Shown here one piece after another: positions 40,895 to 51,382 of a DNA stretch of 64,000 nucleotides. The notes below the pieces were generated by a model, which saw nothing but the letters and a program-made list of their open reading frames with translations, was not told where the DNA came from and made no database searches. This DNA comes from Ipomoea triloba (lineage: Eukaryota; Streptophyta; Magnoliopsida; Solanales; Convolvulaceae): NCBI RefSeq assembly GCF_003576645.1, contig NC_044925.1, forward strand, positions 17,309,846-17,373,845. Direction: 5' to 3'. Position 1 is the stretch's first letter, and every line of letters starts with the position of its first letter. The translations under genes and the position numbers were made by a program.

Positions 40895-42684
40895 ATCGCG
40901 TTCAGGTGAGAACCACCCGCCCAGGAGAGAACTGAGAAACCTTCGCAGCACGACACGTGTACAGATGTAGTTGCACCTAGGTCACTTGTAACTGAAAATA
41001 GATACACAAGTGCAAGTAAAATGTATTACAGGTGCAAGTAAATTGTACATTGACATCAATACTAAGTGCACCTAATGTTATAACTAGAGGCACCTAAGGT
41101 TATAATTAGGTGCACCTAAGTTGCACCCATCTGCATGAATATTAACAAGGTAAATTACTTGCACTTGTAAGTGAAAATATGTGCGAAAATATGTACACTT
41201 GTAAATGAAACTAAGTGCACTTGTAAATAAAACTAGGTGCACTTATAACACAATTACTTGCACCAAAGTTCGAGTTATTTATGAAAATGCCACCGCATCG
41301 TTTTTTAAAAATTACATCTGATTCGTTGATCTGGACACATGGACGGTGGCGAAGCGTTCTCATTTTCTTCCTGGGCGACCGTCCGCACCTGAGCGCGCCC
41401 TATATATATATATATGTGTGTGTGTGTGAGAGTTCAAATAAGAACAACCCCATCCTATATTGAATATTTTTATTTTGTAAGAATTATAATTATTTCTAAT
41501 CTAAGAAAAAATTCAACTTAACTCGTTTTTCTAATTAAGTTGACATACAAATTATTCAAAAATTAAAATATAGCATATATAAAAATTTCTATTTCATAAT
41601 ACAACTAAAGTTTCAAAATTAAATTCTCCAAAAATATAATAGCAAGCTCAAACATCAAATAGTTTTTTTAATTTCAAGTTGACGTACCTTGGCATCCATT
41701 TGGTAAGTAAACGTTCCCATTTTCCGGAAAGTTGCAGTGACAGTTCCAATTTGTCCCTCGTGGTTGCGGAGGAAAGATGTTCTCATACGAATAGCAGTGG
41801 AGTGAGTAATGGGGAGGCAAGTAATTGAAGTCGTATCTTTTGATGGTCCATCTCCAAACCACCGGGACAACCACCTTCTCTTCCGGCACCAGGTTGCTAA
41901 GGCTGAATCGGGAAGGAGAAGTAGCAAGAAAGAAGGCATAGTTGCAAGCGTTGAGGGATGAGTGTGTGATGTTGATTTGGTATGTATTTACATCGTACTC
42001 AAAACTAAGACGGCAGCAATTTATGCCATTGCAACCATCTACAAATTTAGGTGCTGGCGTGGTGTTATTGCGGCAAGTCAACTTGCAACTCGACTGTATG
42101 AATTCTTGTCCCGGCGTAGTGAGGACAGCGCTGCCGCAACCATAAAACATGAACCTGTTGCCACTGGAAGAGTAAAAGAATGGGGCTCCAGATAATTTTG
42201 TGTTTCTCATTACAGAGAGATTGGCGGAGCCAGTGGTGGTTTGGCAGAGAGGAGAAAACCACTCTTTCATTGTTATTGATTGTAACTCGTAGGAAATGCG
42301 CAGAATCTCTCTTACACCATCCTTGTCGTCGGAGAAGGAGCTCAAGAAAGGTTTCTCCACACCATCCGAGGTATTGGTGCAATTTATAAGGAACCATTTG
42401 TTCAAATAACAATTTCTTTTGGGTCCAATTCCAAATGGATAGAAAATGCTAACGTTGCCGCACCTGTTTCTGCAACCCATTGGAACCATATATATCTCTT
42501 TGTGCTCTTCATATCTATCATATCTATCGGATTTCCAAGGTATCTCGTATTCCGCTGTCAAAGTGAGCATCATTGTGAAGCTCATCATCAGCATAACCAT
42601 CACTACTACTACTATTTCTTTGCTGGTGGACCTCATCATCATTCTCACTTTTTTTTTTTTTTCTGATTCTCTTGTATAAGTCAT
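37439..42684 (-). CDS. Wall-associated receptor-like kinase with two tandem ectodomains
   Basis: Four exons fit together: 42684-41688, 40059-39226, 39087-39031 and 38550-37439. Junctions are CAAG|GTACGT, TTTGTAG|CA, TGTG|GTATGC, CTTGCAG|AA, ATTG|GTAGGC and ATCTCAG|GT. All introns are phase 1 and the total is exactly 3000 nt (999 aa). Exon 1 gives a signal peptide (residues about 20-45) and a GUB_WAK ectodomain ([17 protein letters not shown]). Exon 2 gives a second one ([17 protein letters not shown]). Exon 3 is a short juxtamembrane piece. Exon 4 carries a membrane helix ([16 protein letters not shown]) and a full kinase ([37 protein letters not shown]). Such kinases sense pectin or wall signals. 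The alternative is two genes: exon 2 has no start codon and exon 1 no kinase. Intron 1 is full of microsatellites and small elements. Confidence 0.7.
40378..40825. mobile_element. Inverted-repeat element embedded in (TA)n/(CT)n, kinase intron 1
   Basis: The left arm TAGGATTCCAGTGAGAAC, then CTTGTTTAGGTAAGATCG and AGATCAAATCTTGT, is mirrored at about 40768-40820 (ACAAGATTTGATCTTACGA, then ATGATCCTA). The middle is made of repeated TTTGCACACATTTAATCACC units. A (TA)n run lies on its left (40330-40376) and (CT)n then (TA)n on its right (40821-40893). Confidence 0.6.
40893..41420. mobile_element. Second (TA)n-embedded inverted-repeat element, kinase intron 1
   Basis: The left end CGCGTTCAGGTGAGAACC and the complement of the right end, GCGCGCTCAGGTGCGGAC, share CGCCCAGGA and GAGAAC-CTTCGC. 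It is flanked by (TA)n on both sides. The interior is a series of degenerate AAGTGCACCTAAGTT/TTGCACTTGTAA units. No coding part is seen. Confidence 0.6.
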
Positions 42685-45600
42685 AGAATGTAACTAATTC
42701 GATGACTCTTTATAAGGGAGCATGCAATGTAGTCCTTGCTCGGTAGAGGGATTTTTTAAGAGTTAATTCCAAATTCACTGTAACTTATTTATGATTTAAG
42801 AGGTAAACCAACCTAAGTTGTTCATAGCTAACCTAATCAAATTAAGAAGGTTGGGATCCAAACTCAAGGTTACAAGTTTAGAGTGGATTAAAATTGGAAA
42901 TAATTTAATACTCAATTTGGAAACGAGTGGTAGTCCGATGATTAAATGTGGAATTAACTCAAAAATTTTATTTCGACCTTCCATTTGGGAGAATTACATA
43001 CACATGCTACCTCTCTTCATTGCCCACAAAGTGCTGGCCAGATTGCTTGCATACAAGAGGGGTTTCGTGGTCCCGACCTCTCTTAAGGGACAAGAGTGTT
43101 CGGCCAACCAAGCTAGTTACATGCAAGACTTAATTGATAAAATAAAAGTGTCACTTTCACAAAGTTGAACAAGTCAAGTAAAAGTATATTGGTCTTCTTT
43201 CCCGTAATTTTCACGAATTGATTTCTATGTAATATCTTCTTCACCTATCCAGCTTCCTCATAATTTCCACCAGCTGCCTACCTTCCTAATAATATGACCA
43301 GAGGTAGGCAGTAAATAGATTTTGATGAGTAAAGGTGTAATTTAGGTTGAAAATTATAGATTCCTTTTTTTTTTTTTATGTATTTTTTGTAATTTTATTG
43401 ATGAAGAAGTCATAAGCAAAAATCAAGAAAATAGTGACGGGAAGCAGGTGTGATGTTTTCGTAGCAGCTCAAGTATAAGCAAAGTTTGGAGAACCAGTTT
43501 TTAAAGCAACAGTTGATTTTGGAGCTTAGGTTGAAAAGCAGTTGAAAAATGAGCTAAGGTCCCTAATGAGCTAAGGATATATGGGAGATAAGATTTAAAT
43601 AAGCGAAGAAATGAGCTAAGGTTTTTAAAGGGCTAAGGATCGGATGAGTCAGGAAATATTGCATTTGGTCTTTGTCAGGTCGCGACGTAGGATAGGGACC
43701 CTTAGGGTTGGGAATTCAACATTTTGGGAGAAGAAAATGCGTTAGGCATTTAATGAGCTAAGGAAATCAGCTAAGGTTTTATTGAGCTAAGGTTCGAATA
43801 AGCAAATTAAAGGAATGAGCTGATGATTAAATGAGCTAAGGTTTCAATAAGGTTTTGAATGAGTTAAGGTATAAAGCTAAGGTTTGCAAGCAGCCAAAAT
43901 CAATTAAGTTGAGGATTCCCGGTTGAAGCAACAAAGGTTCACAACTAAGGATTAAATCTCAGCTGCACTAAAATAAAGCTCTCCACCTTACACCATGGAT
44001 CATGATTATTATAATATAATATTGTAGATTCATTAAAAAGTATTATTGATAATGATTCATTATTATAATAATGTAGATTCTTTATAAGAATATTGTAAAT
44101 TCATTAAAATGACATCATCAGTTTGCATATTATTATTTACACATATTATTTTTTATTTTTTGTATAAATAAATCAATGTTACAAAATATATTATTAAGAA
44201 TATCTCATTGAGATCTTTAGAATGATACTTATATTATTATTTTTTGAATTTTAGTTGTTTATTGATTGACTTACAATATTGATAAAATTAACCTTTTGCA
44301 TTGTGAAAAAAATGAACCTCCCGTGTTCTCTTAATAGACATTGATAGGGTTAGAGTGCAACCCTACTTGCCCTAGGGGTCCATAGGTGCACTTCCAAACC
44401 TTAGAAAGGTCTATAAGTCCACTCCCCGGGTCTCAAGGGGGTTTTGCAAATGGACTTCCCTGTCTCAGGGTGTTTACATGTGCACTTCCCGATCTCAAGC
44501 GGTCTCGCAAGTATATACTTCTCGGTCTTAAAGGGTCTATATGTGCACTTCCGGATTTCATTATTAGTAGACCTCCTGTTCTCATTATCATTAGACATTC
44601 CGGTCTCATTATCAATAGGCCTCCCAGTCTCATTATAGATTTGTCGGTGGTTGTAATATCAGTAGTCTTACTGGTTGCCATATTAATAAATTTCTCGATT
44701 ATCATGGCTAGATAGGTCAACTCCGTTGTCACCTCAATAATCTATACTTGGCACGACCAACCTAAGTGCCCAATCAAGAGGTTCTACATAAATCGTGTCA
44801 CCATTATATTCCATTGTCACCCACTATAAATAGAGCACTTTGCCTAGTGTGAAGAGGGTGCTTCTCCCAACCTACACCACCCCAATTGGAGTCTCCTTAC
44901 CCTGCGTGGCCAGACCCTTAGTGGATTTCGGTCTAGCACAACCTAAAAAGGCTCGAGATTTTTTCTTTTTTTTTGGGTTTTGATATATGTAAAACGTCCG
45001 GCCTTGCTATTTCTTTCATACTTATCATACTACACATCTTAACTATACAATAATTTGCATTGTCAGACATATTTTAGGTCCATTGATATTATGATGTAGT
45101 TGCATTATTATTGTAGACATGAACATTTAATATTGTAAAAATGAACCACCAAAATTGTGAAAATAAACATGTTGTGTTTGCTTAATGAACTTATTCAATA
45201 TTTATTATCAGTATAATAGTGTGTTTACATTAGTGTTGTAAAAATGAAACTAAATTAAAGTATTTAGAAAATGAACCAATAGTATTATGAAAATAAACCT
45301 AATATAGTAATTAATTAAAAAAAACTAATATAGTAACTTAATATAATTGTATGTTAATTTAAAATATTAAAGTAAAAACATTCGGTGTCATTTAAAATAT
45401 CTTAATTATAGTTTTTAATTATTTTTATGTATTAATTTTATTTGTATAAAAAGATTTTTTTTTTTTTTTAAAAAAACTTAAGGCAAGAAAAAAAAATTTT
45501 AACTTGATTAACTACCATGGACCATAATATAACAATCCAATTTTATTCCTACCCAACCAAACAAATAACATTTGAATTCATACTTTATTTAAAAAAAAAA

Positions 45601-46863
45601 AAAAAAAAAAAGAATTCATACTTTATTCTTCCCCATACTCCATAGAATTGTAATTTTTTACCCCCAACTCCTTCCTTTATACCTAACGCCTCATTAATAA
45701 TTCACTCCCACACCCTTAAAGCAAGGAATTTTAGCTTTTGTGTGCAATAATTCACTTCCGCACCATAAACATAAACATAAAATTTTAATTAATTATAATT
45801 TATTCAAACCTGAAAGGGGTCAACTGACAACCAAGTCAAATAATTAAAAGGTTCTTGGTCAATTAATTAAGTATTATTAATTACACCTACTGTGACGTCA
45901 TGGCCGTGCCATCTTTTTCACTAGCATCATATCCTGATGATGGCACGCAAATATTTTAGCACCTTTCATAAGTTTAAAGAACCTCCAATGGGTATTTCTT
46001 CAACCCTTCATGCAAACATAGTTGACCTCTAATGGTAGATATGTGTATATCGCTTTTTGACTAAGTTTAATGTAAAATTTCATAGCTGACCTGCTCAAAT
46101 CAAGAAAGTTGGGATTCAAACTCAAGGTCACAATTTAGAGTGGATTAAAATTATTGGAAAGAATTGAATACTCTATGACTAAATTTGATAGCTTAAAAGT
46201 TAATGATTAAAATAGGAAGCGAGTGATAGTCCGATGATTAAATGTGGAATTAACTCAAAAATTTAATTTCAAGCAAATTTCACTTTTAGTTCTCAAAACA
46301 TTGTCACATTTAGACATGACTCTTTTTATTTTTATTTTTTTTTGGTGCTCGACTCTTTTAATTTTATCATATTACATCATTGATTTTCATTTGTTTGCCA
46401 CAATTAGTCATTATTTTAGAATTTTATGAATCTACCATTTAATAAATATTGCTAATATGAAATTTAATCATTCAATTAAAAGAGTTTACTTGAAAGGGAG
46501 AGAAATTACATTTCAGGTAAGAGACTTCAATAATAAAATTACATGCTACCTCTCTTTATTATTATATGATGAAATGAAAATTAAATTTACACTACATGAA
46601 AGACTTAATTGATAAAATAAAAGTGTCATTTTCACAAAGTTGAACAAGTCAAGTAAATGTATATTGGTCTTCTTCCCGTAATTTCCACGAATTGATTTGT
46701 GTTAAAAAAAAATTTATGAGTTTAAAAATAATATTGCATATTATATTTTAAGTAAAAAGCATTAGACAACGTTATTTCATATAACACCATCTAATTAACA
46801 CAAAACTTACCTAATCTAATTTTTTAACCTTGGTTTTATTTTCTCTCTTTCCTTTCCTCTTGT
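42685..46863. other. Region upstream of the kinase: duplications, short repeats, TATA-like site
   Basis: No gene is seen. 42815-43230 and 46080-46700 are diverged direct copies sharing TAGTCCGATGATTAAATGTG, AATTGATAAAATAAAAGTG and TATATTGGTCTTCTT. 43490-43960 contains about a dozen dispersed GAGCTAAGG-type motifs. 44387-44640 is a decaying short repeat with TGCACTTCC-GATCTCA and later GACCTCC-GTCTCATTATC cores, followed at 44823-44833 by ACTATAAATAG. A SINE lies at each end of the duplicated block (about 42775-42895 and 46078-46160). Confidence 0.55.
44822..44835 (+). promoter_or_regulatory. TATA-like element downstream of a repeat block
   Basis: CACTATAAATAGAG is a near-consensus plant TATA box. 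It is followed within 150 bases by a C-rich, leader-like stretch (AACCTACACCACCCCAATTG) and a T-rich run. No ORF follows. A solo LTR or unrecognised retroelement promoter is possible, and so is chance. Confidence 0.35.
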
Positions 46864-47794
46864 GGCTATGTTTGGCAAACCTATCTAAAAAGGTAGTTGA
46901 AAGCTGAAAAGTAGTTGAAAATTGAAAAGCTATAAGCTCGAAGCTGAAATCTGAAGAGCTGTTAAGCTAGCTATTGGCTCTGTTTGGCAGAGCTTATTTA
47001 GGAGCTTATAGCTTATTTTAAGCTACTAATAAGCTATAAGCTCTGTTTGGTAATGTTCCTAAAATAAGTTAGTAGCTTAAAATAGGAGCTTATTTTTTAA
47101 CGCTACCTAAGATAGCGTTTCAAAATAAGCTATTAGCTTCCTAACATTTTTTCCATCTTTAACCTTATTATTTTAAAGAAATGACATCATTTACCCTTCC
47201 CAATTAAAACCCTTTTCTATTCTTATTTATTCGCAATTTTCACGCTAATCGCTTCATCTTCATTCACTCTCCGCAGAAGCATCGCCCATCAGCCACCTCG
47301 CTTTGCAGTCTGCAACCGGCCAATCGCAATATCATCCGTCTGTAGGTATGTATATATTTATTTTGTTGTATTACTTGTATATTTTTTTTTCTATTGCATC
47401 TCGTATATCCGTAAGCTTGTATATGATATATATTTCATTGTATTACTTGAATGGTTGGACTGCGTGTATATGATATATATTTCATGTATTCCTTCATTTT
47501 ATTTATTTATTTATATATATATATTAATGTAATCTGCAGTGTTTTTGATATAATATATATATTAATTTAATCTACAGTGTTTTTGATATAATATATATAT
47601 TAATGTATGATATAATATATATATTAATGTAATCTGCAGTGTTTGTTTTTGAATATATATATATATTAATGAAATCTGCAGTGTTTTTTATATAATGTAA
47701 TTTGAAGAATTAAAGTAAGTTTCTGCAGTGTTTGTAATCTGTAGGATTCTACCCAAGTTTTATCAATGTAATCTGCAGTGTTTGTTTTTGATAT

Positions 47795-48055
47795 AATATA
47801 TATATTAATGTATGATATAATATATATATTAATGTATGATATAATATATATATTAATGTATGATATAATATATATATTAATGTATGATATAATATATATA
47901 TTAATGTATGATATAATATATATATTAATGTATGATATAATATATATATTAATGTATGATATAATATATATATTAATGTATGATATAATATATATATTAA
48001 TGTATGATATAATATATATATTAATGTATGATATAATATATATATTAATGTAATC
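47795..48055 (+). repeat. 24-bp AT-rich tandem repeat
   Basis: About eleven nearly identical 24-base units (TGTATGATATAATATATATA then TTAA) follow one another. Both strands are open through it only because the unit length is divisible by three, so the periodic ORFs are artefacts. The flanks AATCTGCAGTGTTT recur around it at 47637, 47775, 48050, 48155 and 48205. Confidence 0.9.
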
Positions 48056-48289
48056 TGCAGTGTTTTTGATATAATGTAATTTGAAGAATTAAAGTAAGTT
48101 TCTGTAGTGTTTGTAATCTGTAGGATTCTACCCAAGTTTTATCAATGTAATCTGCAGTGTTTGTTTTTGATATAATATATATATATATATATTAATGAAA
48201 TCTGCAGTGTTTTTGATATAATGTAATTTGAATAATTAAAGTAAGTTTCTGCAGTGTTTGTAATTTGTAGGATTCAACCCAAGTTTTAT

Positions 48290-48490
48290 CAATGTAATTA
48301 TATTCGGAAGAATTCACAAGATGACATGATGTTTAATGTGCTTGCGCAGCATCCAGATTACATACCGCCCGATGAACTTCAAGATTCAAGTAGTAATACC
48401 TCCACCAACGAAAGTTTAAGTCAGACCTCTACTGAGATGAAGGAGATTCGCAACAATATTGCTACTTCATTATGGGATGCTAGATCATGA
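48290..48490 (+). pseudogene. C-terminal relic of a HARBI1-like nuclease (putative)
   Basis: The frame reads NYIRKNSQDDMMFNVLAQHP, then DYIPPDELQDSS and EMKEIRNNIATSLWDARS before TGA. The HNFIR-like motif near the start of the block and the closing MREIRD-IA-SLW pattern resemble the C-terminus of plant PIF/Harbinger nucleases. The DDE core is missing. The position just inside a Harbinger-type right end supports the call, but it rests on a short match. Confidence 0.4.
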
Positions 48491-48789
48491 TTTGCTAATA
48501 GTTTTATTTTCAAACGTTAAATTTTAATATGTAAACAAACAAATTTAAATTTTATGAAGATGCCCTTTTTAGTCTTTTTACATTTATCAGCTTATCAAAA
48601 AGCTAATTTTACCAAACACTTTTAAGCATAACAGCTAGCTTAACAGCTCACCTATTTCAGCTCCTAACTTATAGCTTTTCAGCTTTCAGCTCCATTTCAG
48701 CTTTCAGCTACCTTTTCAGCTAGGTTTGCCAAACATAGCCATTATGCTTAAAAGTGTTTGGTAAAATTAGGTTTTTGATAAGCTGCTAA

Positions 48790-49416
48790 GGCTATGTTTG
48801 GCAAACCTAGCTGAAATGGTAGCTGAAAGCTGAAAATTAGCTGAAAGTTGAAAAGCTATAAGCTCGAAGCTGAAATCTGAAGAGCTGTTAAGCTAACTGT
48901 TATGCTTAAAAGTGTTTGGTAAAATTAGCTTTTTGATAAGTTGATAAATGTAAAAAGACTAAAAAGGGCATCTACATAAAAGTTAAATAATTTTAAATTT
49001 AAATAGGTTTGTTTACATATTAAAATATAAAATAATGAAATCAATATAATTTAATAAAATATAAAGTAAGAACATATATTTAAAAATATATAAAGTAAAA
49101 AAAATGTTTATAATTCATAAAATTAGTTCATACAAAAATTATTGTTCAAACACAAATATCAAATTAAAATTATAACGAAACATATTGAAGAAAAAATGCC
49201 AAAAGAGTTTTAATTGGGAGGGATAAATGATTTCATTTATTTAAAATAATAAGGATAAAGATGAAAAAAAAGTTAAGAAGCTAAAGTAGCGTTTCAAAAT
49301 AAGCTCTTATTTTAAGCTACTATCTTATTTTAAGAGCATTACCAAACAAAGCTTATATCTTATTAGTAGCTTAAAATAAGATATAAGCTCCTAAATAAAC
49401 TCTTTCAAACACAGCC
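48790..49416. mobile_element. PIF/Harbinger-type MITE
   Basis: The ends GGCTATGTTTGGCAAACC and (complement) GGCTGTGTTTGAAAGAG are flanked by TAA (48787-48789 and 49417-49419). The interior is AT-rich and non-coding. A closely related right end, AAATAAGCTCTGCCAAACAAAGCC, follows at 49822-49845, and a related left end GGCTATGTTTGGCAAACC is at 46864. Three or more members are therefore nested or juxtaposed here. Confidence 0.55.
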
Positions 49417-49845
49417 TAAATGTAAAAAGACTAAAAATGACATCTTCCTACAATTTAAATAATTTTAAATTTAAATAGTTTTGTTTATATATTAAAATAT
49501 AAAATAATGAAATCAATATATTTAAATAAAATATAAAGTAAGAACATATATTTGAAAATATATAAAGTAAATTTTTTTTTTATAATTCATACAAAAATTA
49601 ATGTTCAAACACAAATGTCAAACTGAAATTACAACCAAATTAAACATAATGAAAAGAAAATGTCAAAAGGGTTTTAATTGAGAGGGGTAAATGATGTCAT
49701 TTATTTAAAATAATAAGGATAAAGATGGAAAAAAAAGTTAAAAAGCTACTAGCTTATTTTGAGAACATTATCAAACAGAGCTTATAGCTTATTAGTAGCT
49801 TAAAATAAACTATAAGCTTCTAAATAAGCTCTGCCAAACAAAGCC

Positions 49846-50370
49846 TGCAAGCAATGAGACTACCAAATGAAAGACCAAGTCACAAATAATGATGATATAA
49901 AAGCCATCGGTGTACTCCAATTAATTAAAGAAAATGCATGATATATTAAGGATAGAAGTATATAGAACGCCAGCATACGCTTAATTTAGGAGAGTTTCTC
50001 TTGATTGGAGTGACCGAGTTCAGCTAAGTTACTGCTCTTATCTCTGTCATGTCGGTCCAATCCACATTTTAAAATTTTAATTATAATTACAAAAAATTAT
50101 AACATTATATTATTACATATTTGTATAATTGTTAAGTTGTATATTGTTTTTACATTTATAAAGTTTTAGAATTTTTATTTTATAAACCTAACCCTTGCAA
50201 TTCATAAATTAATAAAAATTACATAGTTACAACAAATAAATTTGAATTCTACATAAACAATCTTGTAATTCATCAACATAAATGTGAAACTTTTTATAAG
50301 AGGTCTTGGACCTTAGCTTATATGTAAAAGGAATTTAAATCATTATATTTTATGCTACAGCTACTACAAG

Positions 50371-50440
<70 letters not shown>

Positions 50441-50441
50441 N

Positions 50442-50482
<41 letters not shown>

Positions 50483-51233
50483 TAATGTGAGAAAAGACAA
50501 AATCCTAGAGCAGCTCAACAACTGCCACCCACCTTTCCAACACAATAAATATATGTTTCCTATGTATAATGGTATATTATACTAGTTTTTTACGCGCATT
50601 ACGAATGTCTAAGCTAATATTTATTTTTAAATAAATATTTCAAAGTATATCAATGCAAGATTATACAAGAGATATTAATGTATGTAATTGAATGTTGAAT
50701 TTGTTTATTTAAATCGGTAATTCAAAGTATATGAATGCAAGATAATATTTCAAAGTATATCAATGTAAGATTATACAAGAGATATTTTGTAAAAACGCTA
50801 GTCTAAATACTTAGTCTAAAAATGATAGTCTAAATAAATACTACTTTTGATTTGAATTATTTCTAATTCTTTCTAATTCTCTTTCGGGTAACATTGTCAT
50901 TGTCTTCATCTTTAGTACTTGTTTATTTATTTATTTATTTATTTATTTATTGGTAATGTGTCATGTGCAATTGTCCGGGTTACTGGTGATAGTATATAGG
51001 ACAACGTCACGCAATGAGATTATGGTGTAGAAAGCTGGGGATTTGCCTCATTGTGTTTGTGTATATGACTGAGATCTTAGTTGTACTATAAACTCTTGAT
51101 CTTGCAAGCGCCTATTCATATTTGATATTGGTAGCATTTTCCCTACATGTTTCATGTGTTGTGCGACGATGTGTGTCGTACATTCTCATGTAAAAGTATT
51201 GAACAAAATATTATGGAGTAATATTTATTAATT
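49846..51233. other. Intergenic DNA with a poly-A tract
   Basis: No gene is seen. A run of adenines from 50374 to 50480 is interrupted by one N at 50441, an assembly seam of uncertain length. A (TTTA)n microsatellite lies at about 50924-50951. A direct repeat containing CAAAGTATATCAATG-AAGATTATACAAGAGATATT occurs at about 50641-50680 and 50752-50790. Confidence 0.55.
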
Positions 51234-51382
51234 GATTTGGGAAAGAATGACAACCTCATTGATAAATGGTTCCAACTGGTTCTCGTCCACTACTTGAGAT
51301 TTCTTAAGTGCAACAATTTGTCCATCAATTAACATTCCCTTGTATACTGACTATTGTGCCTTGCCCACCTCGACCTACTAAA
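51234..51382 (-). pseudogene. Kinase fragment of a wall-associated kinase pseudogene
   Basis: These roughly 150 bases match 38185-38326 of the intact gene (GGGAAAGAATGACAACCTCA, CAACTGGTTCTCGTCCACT, TTGCCCACCTCG-CCTACTA), which is the ATP-binding part of the kinase. A small insertion (CTGACTATTGTGCC) disrupts it. The rest of the kinase is gone. A satellite array starts immediately to its right. Confidence 0.85.

Larger units (their letters stand above)
46976..48740 (+). mobile_element. PIF/Harbinger element with transposase relic and 24-bp tandem repeat
   Basis: The ends GGCTCTGTTTGGCAGAG and CTAGGTTTGCCAAACATAGCC are flanked by ATT (46973-46975 and 48741-48743). After the left terminal region comes a GC-richer, leader-like block (47250-47345) ending in a donor-like GTAGGTATGT. 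An AT-rich tandem array follows (about 47795-48050, unit ATGTATGATATAATATATAT plus TATTA, about 11 copies). Near the right end is a short coding relic (48290-48490). The TIR style and 3-bp target repeat are those of PIF/Harbinger. The right-arm sequence differs from the left, so the element may be chimeric. Confidence 0.5.

Noticed and set aside
42948..43168. Short ORFs in the GC-richer insert upstream of the kinase
   Set aside because: They overlap in different frames, lack homology I recognise, and the second copy of the duplicated block lacks the insert.
45888..45905. TGACGTCA site as a bZIP-controlled promoter
   Set aside because: It is a single 8-base palindrome with no gene or TATA context; chance is sufficient.
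47749..48135. Long periodic ORFs on both strands with repeated eight-residue units
   Set aside because: They only translate a 24-bp AT-rich tandem repeat; unit length divisible by three keeps every stop-free frame open.
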